DNA from: Mycobacterium pinniadriaticum
Lineage (GTDB): Bacteria; Actinomycetota; Actinomycetes; Mycobacteriales; Mycobacteriaceae
Direction of reading: 5' to 3'
NCBI RefSeq assembly: GCF_026242045.1
Contig: NZ_JAPJDO010000023.1
Span: forward strand, 1 to 64,000
Length of the DNA: 64,000 nt
Below the pieces are notes generated by a model. The model worked only from the letters and a program-made list of their open reading frames with translations. It was not told where the DNA came from and did no database searches. A program made the position numbers and the translations under genes. Below are positions 50,221-58,086 of the stretch, one piece after another. Positions within the stretch are counted from its first letter, which is position 1; every line of letters begins with the position of its first letter.

Positions 50221-50935
50221 TCGTGATCGGCTTCTCGAAGTAGAGTGCCACGCTCTTGCCGACAAGCGGATTGAGCGCGGCTTCGGCGATCCGGGTCAGC
50301 GCGGGCCGGGACATCATGTCCCACACCAGCAGCTGGTGGTAGGCCTTGACGGCCGGGTGGTCGGGCTTGTCCACGCCGACAGCGCATTTGAGCCACCAGA
50401 ATGGGGAGTGCAGCGCATGAGCGTGATGGGAGTGGGTGAAGGTGAGACCACCGCGAACCAGCTTGGCCTGCAGCTCGTCGGCCTTGTAGATACGGATGTG
50501 ACCGCCCTCGTTGGCGTGGTATTCGTCGGACAGCACCCAGCAGACCAGTTCGGGAAGCCACCGCGGCACCGTCACCGCGAGCTTGCCGCCGGGCTTGAGG
50601 ACCCGGATCAGTTCGGCGATCGCGGCGTCATCCTCCGGCACATGCTCGAGGATCTCCGAGGCGATCACGCAATCGAATGTCGCGTCCGGATAGGGCAGCG
50701 CCAGCGCATCGCCGACGACGACCTGCGCCTTGGCCGATTTCGGCGCCTCGCCGGCCTGGCCCATCGCCTGCAGGAGCGTGTCGACTTCTGCCAGCTCGGC
50801 GGCATCCTGATCGAAGGCGATGACATCGGCTCCGCGCCGGTAGGCCTCGAAGCTGTGCCGACCGGCGCCGCAGCCGACGTCGATGACCTTGGTTCCCGAC
50901 CCGATGTCGAGCCGGTCGAAGTCGACGGTCAGCAT
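50204..50935 (-). CDS. Class I SAM-dependent methyltransferase
   Basis: A 243-residue Methyltransf_11/25-type enzyme. Motif I is VIDVGCGAGRHSFEA (residues ~18-32), with AFDQDAAEL after strand 2, VVGDALALPYPDATFDCVIASEILEHVPED covering motifs II-III, and RVLKPGGKLAVTVPRWLPE the post-IV region. The C-terminal half (HIRIYKADELQAKLVRGGL) binds the acceptor. ATG 50935 overlaps the glycosyltransferase stop by 7 nt, so the genes are coupled. It probably methylates the lipid- or sugar-linked product of the cluster. Confidence 0.88.
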   Translation of the reverse strand: MLTVDFDRLDIGSGTKVIDVGCGAGRHSFEAYRRGADVIAFDQDAAELAEVDTLLQAMGQAGEAPKSAKAQVVVGDALALPYPDATFDCVIASEILEHVPEDDAAIAELIRVLKPGGKLAVTVPRWLPELVCWVLSDEYHANEGGHIRIYKADELQAKLVRGGLTFTHSHHAHALHSPFWWLKCAVGVDKPDHPAVKAYHQLLVWDMMSRPALTRIAEAALNPLVGKSVALYFEKPITNAAPV

Positions 50936-52203
50936 GGTTCGTCCACCGCCTCGATGCTGTCGGTGCGGCGGTGCCCGGCCCGCGCGATGGCCTTCTCGTA
51001 GACCCGCACCGTCTGCGCGGCGACCGATTCCCAACTGAACACGTCGAGCGCGCGGCGGCGTCCCGCGGTGCCCAGCCACTGCCGGCGCGCGGGGGATTCC
51101 AGCAGCCTGCCGAGCGCGGAGATCAGCTCGGTTACGTCGCCCGGCGTCACCAGGTCGGCGCATTCGCCGTCGGCGCCCAGGACCTCGGGCAGTGCCCCGG
51201 CGCGGCTGGCCACGATCGGCGTTCCGCTGGCCATTGCCTCCACTGCGGGCAGTGAGAAACCTTCGTAAAGCGAAGGAATACAGGCGATTTCGGCCGACGC
51301 GAATAGTCCCGCGAGTTCTTCGTCGGACAATCCGCTGGAGGTGTGCACGATGTCGCTGATGCCGAGATCGGCGATGAGTTTCTCGGTCGGCCCGTTCGGT
51401 TCCAGCTTGGCCACCAGCTGAAGCTGCAGGTCGTGGTCGGCGCGTAGCTTGGCGACCGCGTGCAGCAGGTGGCCGATTCCCTTGAGCGGTCGGTCCGCGC
51501 TGGAGATGGCGATGATGCGGCCCGCGACGCGCTGCTGATCGGACGGCTTGAACAGGTCGGTGTCCACCCCCAGTGGCACGACACGCAGTTGCTGCGGGCT
51601 GACTCCGAAGTCGTCGGCGATGTCGGTTGCCGACGATGACGACACCGTCAACAGGTCGGGGATGCTCCTGGCCACCTTCTTCTGCATTTCCGCGAAGCCA
51701 TACCACCTGTGCACCAACGGCTTTCGCCACCACTTGGCGGCCGCCAGATCGAGCATCCGGTCTCGGGTTATCGGGTGGTGCACGGTGGCCACCACGGGAA
51801 GGCCCATCTCGGCGATTCGTAGCAGTCCGGTGCCCAGGCACTGATTGTCGTGCACGATGTCGAACTGGTCGAGACGGGCCGCCAGCAGCCGTGCGGCGCG
51901 CAGGCTGAAGGTGCGGGGCTCGGGGAAGCCCGATGTCCACATCGTGGCGAGCTCGAGCAGGTCGATTCGGTCCCGGATCTCGCTGGGCCGCGGCACCCGG
52001 AAGGGGTCGGGCTCACGGTAGAGATCCAGGCTGGGGACCTTCGTCAGCCGAACCCGCGGATCGAGGATCTCGGGGTAGGGCTGGCCGGAGAAGACCTCGA
52101 CGTCATGTCCCAGTTCCACCAGCCCGCGGCTGAGGTGCCGGACGTACACGCCCTGCCCGCCACAGTGGGTCTTGCTGCGGTAGGACAGCAACGCAATCCG
52201 CAT
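50929..52203 (-). CDS. Glycosyltransferase family 4 (GT-B fold)
   Basis: A 424-residue retaining GT-B glycosyltransferase. The N-terminal Rossmann half starts MRIALLSYRSKTHCGGQGVYVRHLSRGLVELGH, and the loop GGQG binds the acceptor side. The donor half has VVPLGVDTDLFKP, ADRPLKGIGHLLHAVAKL and the E-x7-E signature CIPSLYEGFSLPAVEAMASGTPIVAS. ATG 52203 is chosen since AGGAG lies 7 nt upstream; a GTG six bases earlier is too close to it. First gene of the operon with a methyltransferase and toroid protein. The sugar donor and acceptor are unknown. Confidence 0.9.
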   Translation of the reverse strand: MRIALLSYRSKTHCGGQGVYVRHLSRGLVELGHDVEVFSGQPYPEILDPRVRLTKVPSLDLYREPDPFRVPRPSEIRDRIDLLELATMWTSGFPEPRTFSLRAARLLAARLDQFDIVHDNQCLGTGLLRIAEMGLPVVATVHHPITRDRMLDLAAAKWWRKPLVHRWYGFAEMQKKVARSIPDLLTVSSSSATDIADDFGVSPQQLRVVPLGVDTDLFKPSDQQRVAGRIIAISSADRPLKGIGHLLHAVAKLRADHDLQLQLVAKLEPNGPTEKLIADLGISDIVHTSSGLSDEELAGLFASAEIACIPSLYEGFSLPAVEAMASGTPIVASRAGALPEVLGADGECADLVTPGDVTELISALGRLLESPARRQWLGTAGRRRALDVFSWESVAAQTVRVYEKAIARAGHRRTDSIEAVDEPC

Positions 52204-52299
52204 ATTCACGCTCCTGCAACGTCCATGACCGATACGGCCGAGTTACCCGCCGGGCTCGCATATGTCATCGTGTAAATAACCGGACACGGTCAGCGAGCT

Positions 52300-52316
52300 G
52301 TCTGGACATGTGTCTG
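52300..52316. promoter_or_regulatory. Candidate TetR operator, copy B
   Basis: GTCTGGACATGTGTCTG is the reverse complement, with one mismatch, of the motif at the tetR start. Here it is part of a direct repeat of TGTCTGGAC (52299-52307 and 52311-52319), just upstream of the plus-strand TATAAT at 52320-52325, between the divergent glycosyltransferase and hydrolase genes. Confidence 0.6.
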
Positions 52317-52319
52317 GAC

Positions 52320-52325
52320 TATAAT
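52320..52325 (+). promoter_or_regulatory. Consensus -10 TATAAT in the divergent glycosyltransferase/hydrolase region
   Basis: A perfect TATAAT directly follows the repeated TGTCTGGAC operator. The opposite strand reads TATAGT over nearly the same bases, so both genes could be driven from here. Confidence 0.4.
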
Positions 52326-52390
52326 TCGCTTAGCTACATACTGCAACGTAAGTGCCCGGTGACAGCCTAGGCCAGGGTCTATCTTCTCCA

Positions 52391-53110
52391 GTGATGCACT
52401 ACGACTGGGAAATGCTCTCCGACGGTGTCTGGCGCTGTCGGCTGCCATTCCTCGACGTCACGGTCGGGCTGGTCCAGGGCGGTAATCGGGTTCTACTGAT
52501 CGATTGCGGCACAACACTTTCTGAGGCAGCTCACATCGCGCGAGACGTCGGAGTGCTCACCGGTGGCGCGGTGACCGATGTGGTGTTGACGCATCACCAT
52601 TTCGACCACATTCTCGGTTCGGCCGGCTTCGGTTCGGCCGTCCGGTACGCCCCGGCCGCCGTCGCCGAGGCGATGACCACCCGGATCGGTGTTGTTCGCG
52701 AGCACGCCCTGGCGTACGGCGTCGCCCCGGAGCGGTTGGATCAAGCCATCGCCGGAATCCGCGCGCCCGATCACATCGTGACCGCCGCGGACCTGGATCT
52801 GGGTGGCCGCGGCGTGCACCTGGAATCGCCCGGGCCCGGCCACACCGACCACGACCTGGTCGTTGTCGTCCCGGCGGCCGCGCCGGCCCAGCGCACCGTC
52901 GTCTTCTGCGGCGACTTGGTCGAGGAATCCGCCGACCCGGCGATCGACGCGGGCTCGGACGTGCCCGCGTGGCCGCGCGCCCTGGACCGGGTGTTGGCGC
53001 TCGGCGGACCTGATGCGCTCTACGTCCCGGGCCACGGGGCGGTGGTGGACGCGTCGTTCGTGTGCGCACAGCGGGACTGGTTGGCGGCGCGGGCGCAGAA
53101 CCCGCGGTGA
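52391..53110 (+). CDS. MBL-fold metallo-hydrolase
   Basis: A 239-residue metallo-beta-lactamase-fold hydrolase. The dinuclear zinc motif is THHHFDHILG (HxHxDH), with the later ligands in GPGHTDHDLVVVV (His), FCGDLVEE (Asp) and VPGHGAVVD (His), all present. There is no signal peptide. The start is GTG 52391 or the adjacent ATG 52394, after TATCTT (52380-52385), in a near-leaderless arrangement. It is divergent from the glycosyltransferase and shares its operator region, so it may belong to the same regulon. The ester or thioester substrate is unknown. Confidence 0.87.
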   Translation: MMHYDWEMLSDGVWRCRLPFLDVTVGLVQGGNRVLLIDCGTTLSEAAHIARDVGVLTGGAVTDVVLTHHHFDHILGSAGFGSAVRYAPAAVAEAMTTRIGVVREHALAYGVAPERLDQAIAGIRAPDHIVTAADLDLGGRGVHLESPGPGHTDHDLVVVVPAAAPAQRTVVFCGDLVEESADPAIDAGSDVPAWPRALDRVLALGGPDALYVPGHGAVVDASFVCAQRDWLAARAQNPR

Positions 53111-53119
53111 CGGTAGCCG

Positions 53120-53147
53120 TTGACGAAAACCGGAAATTAGGTAAGCC
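53120..53147 (+). promoter_or_regulatory. Promoter of the zinc-ribbon gene
   Basis: TTGACG (53120-53125) and TAAGCC (53142-53147) are separated by 16 nt; the predicted start site coincides with the ATG at 53154. The -10 lies inside the IdeR-like box. Confidence 0.45.
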
Positions 53148-53155
53148 TTTCCTAT
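53137..53155. promoter_or_regulatory. IdeR/DtxR-like iron box
   Basis: TTAGGTAAGCCTTTCCTAT matches the IdeR consensus at about 13 of 19 positions and is internally symmetrical (TAGG-AAG / CTT-CCTA). It covers the -10 and start codon of the small zinc-ribbon gene, where bound Fe-IdeR would repress. Confidence 0.6.
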
Positions 53156-53369
53156 GCTTCCGATCGATCCCGACGCCGACGCGAGTCGGCGGGCCTGGCT
53201 AGCCTGTCCCAACTGCGACCACGGAGCACGGTGTGGTGATTGCCTGGGTGGCCGCAACTGCCGCGCGCACTGGCAATACCTGCTGAGTAACCGGGGCGCT
53301 CTGGTCCACCTGCAGTGCCCGACGTGCACGCACCTGTGGTCGGTCGACACCCGGCCCGGCGCCGCCTGA
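53154..53369 (+). CDS. Small zinc-ribbon protein, possibly iron-regulated
   Basis: A 71-residue protein with two CxxC pairs framing the fold: CPNC (18-21), CGDC (27-30), an extra Cys, and CPTC near residue 55. The ligand set suits one or two structural zinc sites. There are no membrane or signal features. I do not recognise a specific function. The ATG coincides with the predicted transcription start and lies in an IdeR-like box, so low-iron induction is expected. Its stop is 1 nt from the convergent aminotransferase fusion stop. Confidence 0.72.
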   Translation: MLPIDPDADASRRAWLACPNCDHGARCGDCLGGRNCRAHWQYLLSNRGALVHLQCPTCTHLWSVDTRPGAA

Positions 53370-53370
53370 C

Positions 53371-56331
53371 TCACCAGCCGGTGGACAGCACCCGGTCCAG
53401 CATGTCGACGAAGAAATCGGCCGATTCGCGGCCGATGCACATCGGGGGCTTGACCTTCAGGACGTTCTGCCGGTCGCCGGTGGGCTGGACGATCACACCG
53501 AGTTCGCGCAACCGCTCGCAGATCGCCGCGGTCTCGGAGACCGCGGGCTCCAGCGTGGCGCGGTCGCGGACGAGCTCGACGCCCATGTACAGCCCACTGC
53601 CGTGCACGGTGCCGATCAGCTCGTGACGGGTCGCCAGCTCATCGATGCGGGCCTTCAGGTGGTCGCCGATGGTCAGGGCGTTGCGCTGCAGCCCCTCGGA
53701 TTCCAGTAGGTCGAGCACCGTCAGGCCGACCACACAGGACACCGGGCTGCCCCCGGCCGAGGAGAAGAAGTAGCCCTGGGTGCGGTACCGCTCGGCGATC
53801 TCACGCGTGGTGATCACCGCCCCGAGCGGCTGGCCGTTGCCCATCGCCTTGGCGACGGTGACGATGTCGGGCACCACGTCCTGCTGCTGGAAGCTCCAGA
53901 ACCAGCGGCCGGTGCGGCCGTAACCGACCTGTACTTCGTCGGCGATCGCCAGCCCTCCCGCGGCGCGCACCGCCGAGTAGACGGCTGCGAGGTATCCGTC
54001 GGGCAGCGCCATCCCGCCGGCGTTGCCGTAGAACGGCTCACAGATGAAGGCTGCGGGCGGCTTCCCTTGTGCGGTAAGGGATTCGATGATCCCGACAGCC
54101 TCAGGGGCGTAGCGCGCAGCATCCGGGCCGCGATACTGCCCGCGGTAGGCGTTGGGCGACGGGACGGTGTGCACCCAGCCGGGCCGAGTAGCGAGCGCGT
54201 TCGGGTTGTCGGCCACCGACGTCGACACGGCGTCGGTGGCGTAGGTCCAACCGTGATAGGCCTCGGCCACCGCGACGACGTCATGGCGTCCGGTCGCGGC
54301 CATCGCCAGCCGCAGGGCCAGGTCGCCGGCCTCCGAGCCGGAGTTCACCAGGAACACCGTGTCCAGCGGGCCGGGCAGGGTGGCGGCCAGCCGTTCTGAG
54401 AGCGCGACCACGGCACCGTAGTTGAACCGTGAATTGGTGTTGAGCCGCCGCCACTGGCGGGCGACGGCGTCGGCGAGCACGGGATGGCCGTGGCCCAGGA
54501 TGGCGACGTTGTTGACCATGTCCAGGTAGCTGCGGGCGTCGTTGGCCAGCATGTGCTCACGCCAGCCGCGCTCGATGCGGGGTGGGTTGAGGTAGTAGTG
54601 CTCCTGGACGGCCGCGAACGAATCCGTGCGACGGCGCCAGAGCGCCTCGCTGTCGTCGGTCGCGGGGGCCACGGGCGGCAGGCCGAGCAGCGCGCTGGGG
54701 TCTTCGACCAGGCTCAGCCAACCCGCGGCGTATTCGGCCCGGACGAAGTCGGGGACCGCCGGAGCCGCTGGGCCGGCGACATCAAGCAGCGCCTCCGGCT
54801 GCCTGCGCCACTGAATCCACGCGCGGCCCTCGAGGATGCCCAACAGGGTGCCCGCGGACACGGTGTGACCCTGACGCACCGCGTCGCCGATGCGCAGGAC
54901 ACCCCGGACCTCCACCGTCCCGGCGGTGCCGGTCAGGGTGACGGTGTCTCCGGTGGCCGTGTCCACGACACCGTCCCAGGGTGCGGTGATCGGCATCGGC
55001 GCACCCGGCCACAGGTCCATGCCGGTGCCGACGGTGGCCGCCGATTGCGGGCTCAGCGGCACCGACCGGGTCAGGCGCGGCTGGCCGAACGTGCTGATGA
55101 CCGCACCGGCATCACCGGCCAGGGATTCGGCGGCAAGGTCGTCCTCGCAGCCGGCGACCAGCCACCGCCCGGCATCCATCCCATCGGATTCGCTGGACAG
55201 GTCCAGTCGCCGCACCGAGGCTGTGGTCAGCCCGTCGATCAGCGGGGCCGCCACCGGCAGCGGCTCGACCGGGTAGGCGGTGCCCAGCGCGGCGCGGATC
55301 TGGGCGGTCATGACCTCGGTGGGTACCTCGGTGGCGCGTTCGAAGATCCGCCACTCGTAGTCCAGAGCGCTGGTGGCGTAGACGTTGTCGGCGTCGATCG
55401 AGGCCTGGTGCAGGCCGCTGACCACCAGCACCGACGCGCGCAGCACGACCAGCGGCCACAGCGCCTCGATCTCGGCGGGGCTGAGCGGGCGTACGGCGTG
55501 AAAGGCGGCGATGGCGGGCAGGGTGGCCGCGGGTTCACCGCCCTCGTGGCGCAGCAACGACGACACCGCGATCGCCAATTCCCCGACGGTCCACGATCGG
55601 GTGAGATCGCCCAGGTCGATGATGCCGTCAGGGTTCCGGCCCGTCTCGGCTGAACTGCACACCACGTTGTCGTCGGTGAGGTCGCCGTGGATCACCTGAA
55701 TCGGCAGATCCTCGCTCAGGTCGGCGACCGTCCGCCAGGCGGCGGCCGCCGCGGACTCGACGGCCGCGCGGCGGCCGATGTCGGTGACGTGACCGGCGAG
55801 CACCTCGACCGTGCGCTGGGCATGCCGCAGATCCCATTGCAGGACCCGGTCGACGCCGGGGTGCTCGAACCCGGCCAGCGCACGGGCGGTCCGGCCGGCC
55901 AGTGTGCCCAGCGCGGCCACACGGCTGGGGGTGATGTACCGCTCGCCGCTCATGGCGCCGCCGGCCAGGTAGGCGATGATCCGCGCGTAGAGCGTGGTGC
56001 CGTCCTCGCCTTGCACTTCGGCGATCGGTGCGGCACCGGCGAACCCGACATTTGTCGCCGCGCGCACGGTCGGCTCGGTCTGGCACAGGTAGGCCGCCGC
56101 GGCGTCCTGAGCCTCCAACTCGACGCGGGAGAACGCGGGGTTGGCGATCTTGAGCACCCCGATCGGAGCACCTTCGGCGTTGCTCAGCAGGAAGTTGGCG
56201 TCCTGTTGGCTGCCCAGCGCGGTGACCTGGGCGTCGACCCCGAAATGTGTCTCGGCGATCTCGCGGGCCCGCGCCGGGGTGACCGCAGGCACCGGAAGTT
56301 CCTCGGCCTGGAAGAAGTCGAACAGTGTCAT
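53371..56331 (-). CDS. Kinase / M23-like / class III aminotransferase fusion (putative amino-alcohol kinase and phospho-lyase)
   Basis: A 986-residue three-part protein. Residues ~20-330 are an APH-fold kinase (HGDLTDDN at 215-222, IIDLGD at 237-242). Residues ~420-540 are a lysostaphin/M23-like beta domain lacking an obvious catalytic HxH. Residues ~570-986 are a class III PLP-dependent aminotransferase with Lys828 in VTVAKAMGNG, NSGSEAGDLALRLA and IADEVQVGYGRTG. In animals, hydroxylysine kinase and phospho-lyases of the AGXT2L group are separate proteins of these two families, so phosphorylation then elimination of an amino alcohol (ethanolamine or hydroxylysine) is inferred. Confidence 0.85.
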   Translation of the reverse strand: MTLFDFFQAEELPVPAVTPARAREIAETHFGVDAQVTALGSQQDANFLLSNAEGAPIGVLKIANPAFSRVELEAQDAAAAYLCQTEPTVRAATNVGFAGAAPIAEVQGEDGTTLYARIIAYLAGGAMSGERYITPSRVAALGTLAGRTARALAGFEHPGVDRVLQWDLRHAQRTVEVLAGHVTDIGRRAAVESAAAAAWRTVADLSEDLPIQVIHGDLTDDNVVCSSAETGRNPDGIIDLGDLTRSWTVGELAIAVSSLLRHEGGEPAATLPAIAAFHAVRPLSPAEIEALWPLVVLRASVLVVSGLHQASIDADNVYATSALDYEWRIFERATEVPTEVMTAQIRAALGTAYPVEPLPVAAPLIDGLTTASVRRLDLSSESDGMDAGRWLVAGCEDDLAAESLAGDAGAVISTFGQPRLTRSVPLSPQSAATVGTGMDLWPGAPMPITAPWDGVVDTATGDTVTLTGTAGTVEVRGVLRIGDAVRQGHTVSAGTLLGILEGRAWIQWRRQPEALLDVAGPAAPAVPDFVRAEYAAGWLSLVEDPSALLGLPPVAPATDDSEALWRRRTDSFAAVQEHYYLNPPRIERGWREHMLANDARSYLDMVNNVAILGHGHPVLADAVARQWRRLNTNSRFNYGAVVALSERLAATLPGPLDTVFLVNSGSEAGDLALRLAMAATGRHDVVAVAEAYHGWTYATDAVSTSVADNPNALATRPGWVHTVPSPNAYRGQYRGPDAARYAPEAVGIIESLTAQGKPPAAFICEPFYGNAGGMALPDGYLAAVYSAVRAAGGLAIADEVQVGYGRTGRWFWSFQQQDVVPDIVTVAKAMGNGQPLGAVITTREIAERYRTQGYFFSSAGGSPVSCVVGLTVLDLLESEGLQRNALTIGDHLKARIDELATRHELIGTVHGSGLYMGVELVRDRATLEPAVSETAAICERLRELGVIVQPTGDRQNVLKVKPPMCIGRESADFFVDMLDRVLSTGW

Positions 56332-56414
56332 CTGGCTACGGCGTCCTCATCTGGCGGTTCGGCGTTTCACTGTACTGCCGCCACGACTCGGTAGTACGGC
56401 ATCGGATCAGCCGA

Positions 56415-56420
56415 TACGGT
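56415..56420 (+). promoter_or_regulatory. -10 element of leaderless pncA transcript
   Basis: TACGGT is followed by 6 nt and then ATG 56427. Confidence 0.5.
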
Positions 56421-56426
56421 GGGCAG

Positions 56427-56984
56427 ATGCGGGCGTTGATCGTCGTCGATGTGCAGAACGACTTCTGCGAAGGTGGGTCCCTGGCGGTGACCGGGGCCGG
56501 CGCGGTGGTGCGGGCGATCAACGCTCTGTTGGCCGGGGACCACGGCTACGACCACGTGGTGGCGACCAAGGACTACCACGTGAACCCCGGCGAGCATTTC
56601 GCCGACCAGCCCGACTACGTCGACTCGTGGCCGCGGCACTGTGTGGCGGGTACCGGCGGTGCCGACTTCCATCCGGAACTGAACACCGAGCCGATCGAGG
56701 CGGTCTTCCACAAGGGCGCCTACACCGCCGCCTACAGCGGGTTCGAAGGTGCGAGTGATCACACCTCGCTGACCGATTGGTTGCGCGCCCGCGGGGTCGA
56801 CGAAGTGGACATCGCCGGAATCGCCACCGACTACTGCGTACGCCAGACCGCGGCCGACGCCAGTCGCGCCGGGTTCAAAACCCGTGTCCTGGTGGATCTC
56901 ACGGCCGGAGTGGCTCCCGGCACGACCGCAGATGCGTTGGACGAGATGCGCGGTCACGGGATCGAACTGGTTCGCACCGCCTGA
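56427..56984 (+). CDS. pncA: Nicotinamidase / pyrazinamidase
   Basis: A 185-residue cytoplasmic amidase that converts nicotinamide to nicotinate for NAD salvage; in M. tuberculosis it also activates pyrazinamide. The catalytic triad is Asp8 (VVDVQNDF), Lys96 (FHKGAYT) and Cys137 (TDYCVRQ), and the metal site is Asp49, His51, His57 and His71, all present. It is one residue shorter than the M. tuberculosis enzyme, whose Cys is 138. Leaderless ATG, 6 nt after TACGGT. The TGATG overlap couples it to the Rv2042c-like gene. Confidence 0.96.
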   Translation: MRALIVVDVQNDFCEGGSLAVTGAGAVVRAINALLAGDHGYDHVVATKDYHVNPGEHFADQPDYVDSWPRHCVAGTGGADFHPELNTEPIEAVFHKGAYTAAYSGFEGASDHTSLTDWLRARGVDEVDIAGIATDYCVRQTAADASRAGFKTRVLVDLTAGVAPGTTADALDEMRGHGIELVRTA

Positions 56985-57775
56985 TGTCAGCACCTCGCTC
57001 GGCCCTGGTCGACGCCGTCGACCGCTCCCCGTCGATGGCGGCCGACCACGACCGTGCCGGCTGGGTCGGCTTGTTCACCGACGACGGCCGGGTCGAGGAT
57101 CCGGTCGGGTCGCGACCGCACATCGGGGCGGTCCAGATCGGGCGGTTCTACGACACGTTCATCGCGCCGCGCCGGATCGTCTTCCATCGCGAGGCCGATA
57201 TCGTCTCCGAGTCGACGGTCATCAGGGACGTCGTCCTCGAAGTCGGGATGGGCCCGGCGGTGACGATGCGCATCCCCGCGGTGCTGCGCTATGACCTGCG
57301 TGACGAGACACCCGGGTGGCGGATCGAACGCCTGCGCGCCTACTGGGAGCTGCCGGCGATGGTGCTGCAGTTCGCGGGCAACGGGCTGGCCGCGGGTCCG
57401 CAGGCGCTGGAGCTGGGTCGCGCGCTGATGCGCAATCAGGGTATGCGGGGCGCGCTGGGCTTCGCCACCGGCTTTCGCGGTGCCCGGTTCCGGGGGAAGC
57501 GGACGGTGCGGGGCTTCCTGGACGCGATGGCCGCCGGCGACCAGCTGCGCGCGTGGCGATCGCTGGGGCCGGGTGCACTGATCACCCGTGGTGAACGAAA
57601 CCCGGTGAAATTCGGCGCTTTCAGTGACGAGCTCACCGGAATGTCGTGGACCAAACTGATCGCCGCCGGCTCGTCGGTGACCGTGTCGGTGCGTAGCCCG
57701 CGGCCCGCGGTGCTGATCGCCGAACTCGGAGCGGCCGGCGGGGTGATCACTCGGCTCCGCTACTTCGCCGAGTAG
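56984..57775 (+). CDS. Nuclear transport factor 2-like protein (Rv2042c-like)
   Basis: A 263-residue protein with two NTF2/SnoaL-like halves. MAADHDRAGWVGLFTDDGRVEDPVG opens the first fold (residues ~10-130), and a second similar segment runs from ~165 (RGFLDAMAAGDQL). No catalytic residues are certain. It overlaps the pncA stop (TGATG), the same order as pncA-Rv2042c in M. tuberculosis, so a conserved operon is likely, although no biochemical link to nicotinamide salvage is known. Confidence 0.8.
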   Translation: MSAPRSALVDAVDRSPSMAADHDRAGWVGLFTDDGRVEDPVGSRPHIGAVQIGRFYDTFIAPRRIVFHREADIVSESTVIRDVVLEVGMGPAVTMRIPAVLRYDLRDETPGWRIERLRAYWELPAMVLQFAGNGLAAGPQALELGRALMRNQGMRGALGFATGFRGARFRGKRTVRGFLDAMAAGDQLRAWRSLGPGALITRGERNPVKFGAFSDELTGMSWTKLIAAGSSVTVSVRSPRPAVLIAELGAAGGVITRLRYFAE

Positions 57776-58086
57776 TCGGCGGTTCCCGCCGTCCCGAACG
57801 CGCGGCAACCTGGAACGGCCTGCTGTGCGCCGGGCACCACGTTGTCAGCCACGGTGATTCGGCCTGCCCGGAATCCTCACCTGAAGGTCGGCCAAGTGGC
57901 GCGCGCCCGGGAATTGGGCAACGCGCTGAATGACCTATAATATATAGTATCTATACTGCACAACTCAGAGCCCGGCCCCCGCACGGTGTCGGTCCCTGCC
58001 CACGTTGCATCGGGACGGTGTGAATCTGCCGGCATGCCGTCTTTCGATCTAATCGCGTGGAGTCTGGAAGGAGCACTGACTTCGCT
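57776..58086. other. Intergenic region with AT-rich promoter/operator
   Basis: No gene or RNA is visible in these 311 nt. The first 140 nt are ordinary GC-rich sequence. An AT-rich island at 57931-57960 holds the promoter and palindromes described separately. About 130 nt of probable 5' leader follow, ending in AAGGAG (58067-58072) some 14 nt before the tetR ATG. Confidence 0.6.
57935..57957. promoter_or_regulatory. AT-rich double palindrome, candidate TetR operator, with TATAAT
   Basis: CTATA/TATAG (57935-57939, 57943-57947) and AGTAT/ATACT (57946-57950, 57953-57957) are two overlapping inverted repeats. They include the plus-strand -10 TATAAT (57936-57941), with a weak -35 TTGGGC at 57914-57919. 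This is a likely autoregulatory site of the downstream TetR gene. Confidence 0.5.
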
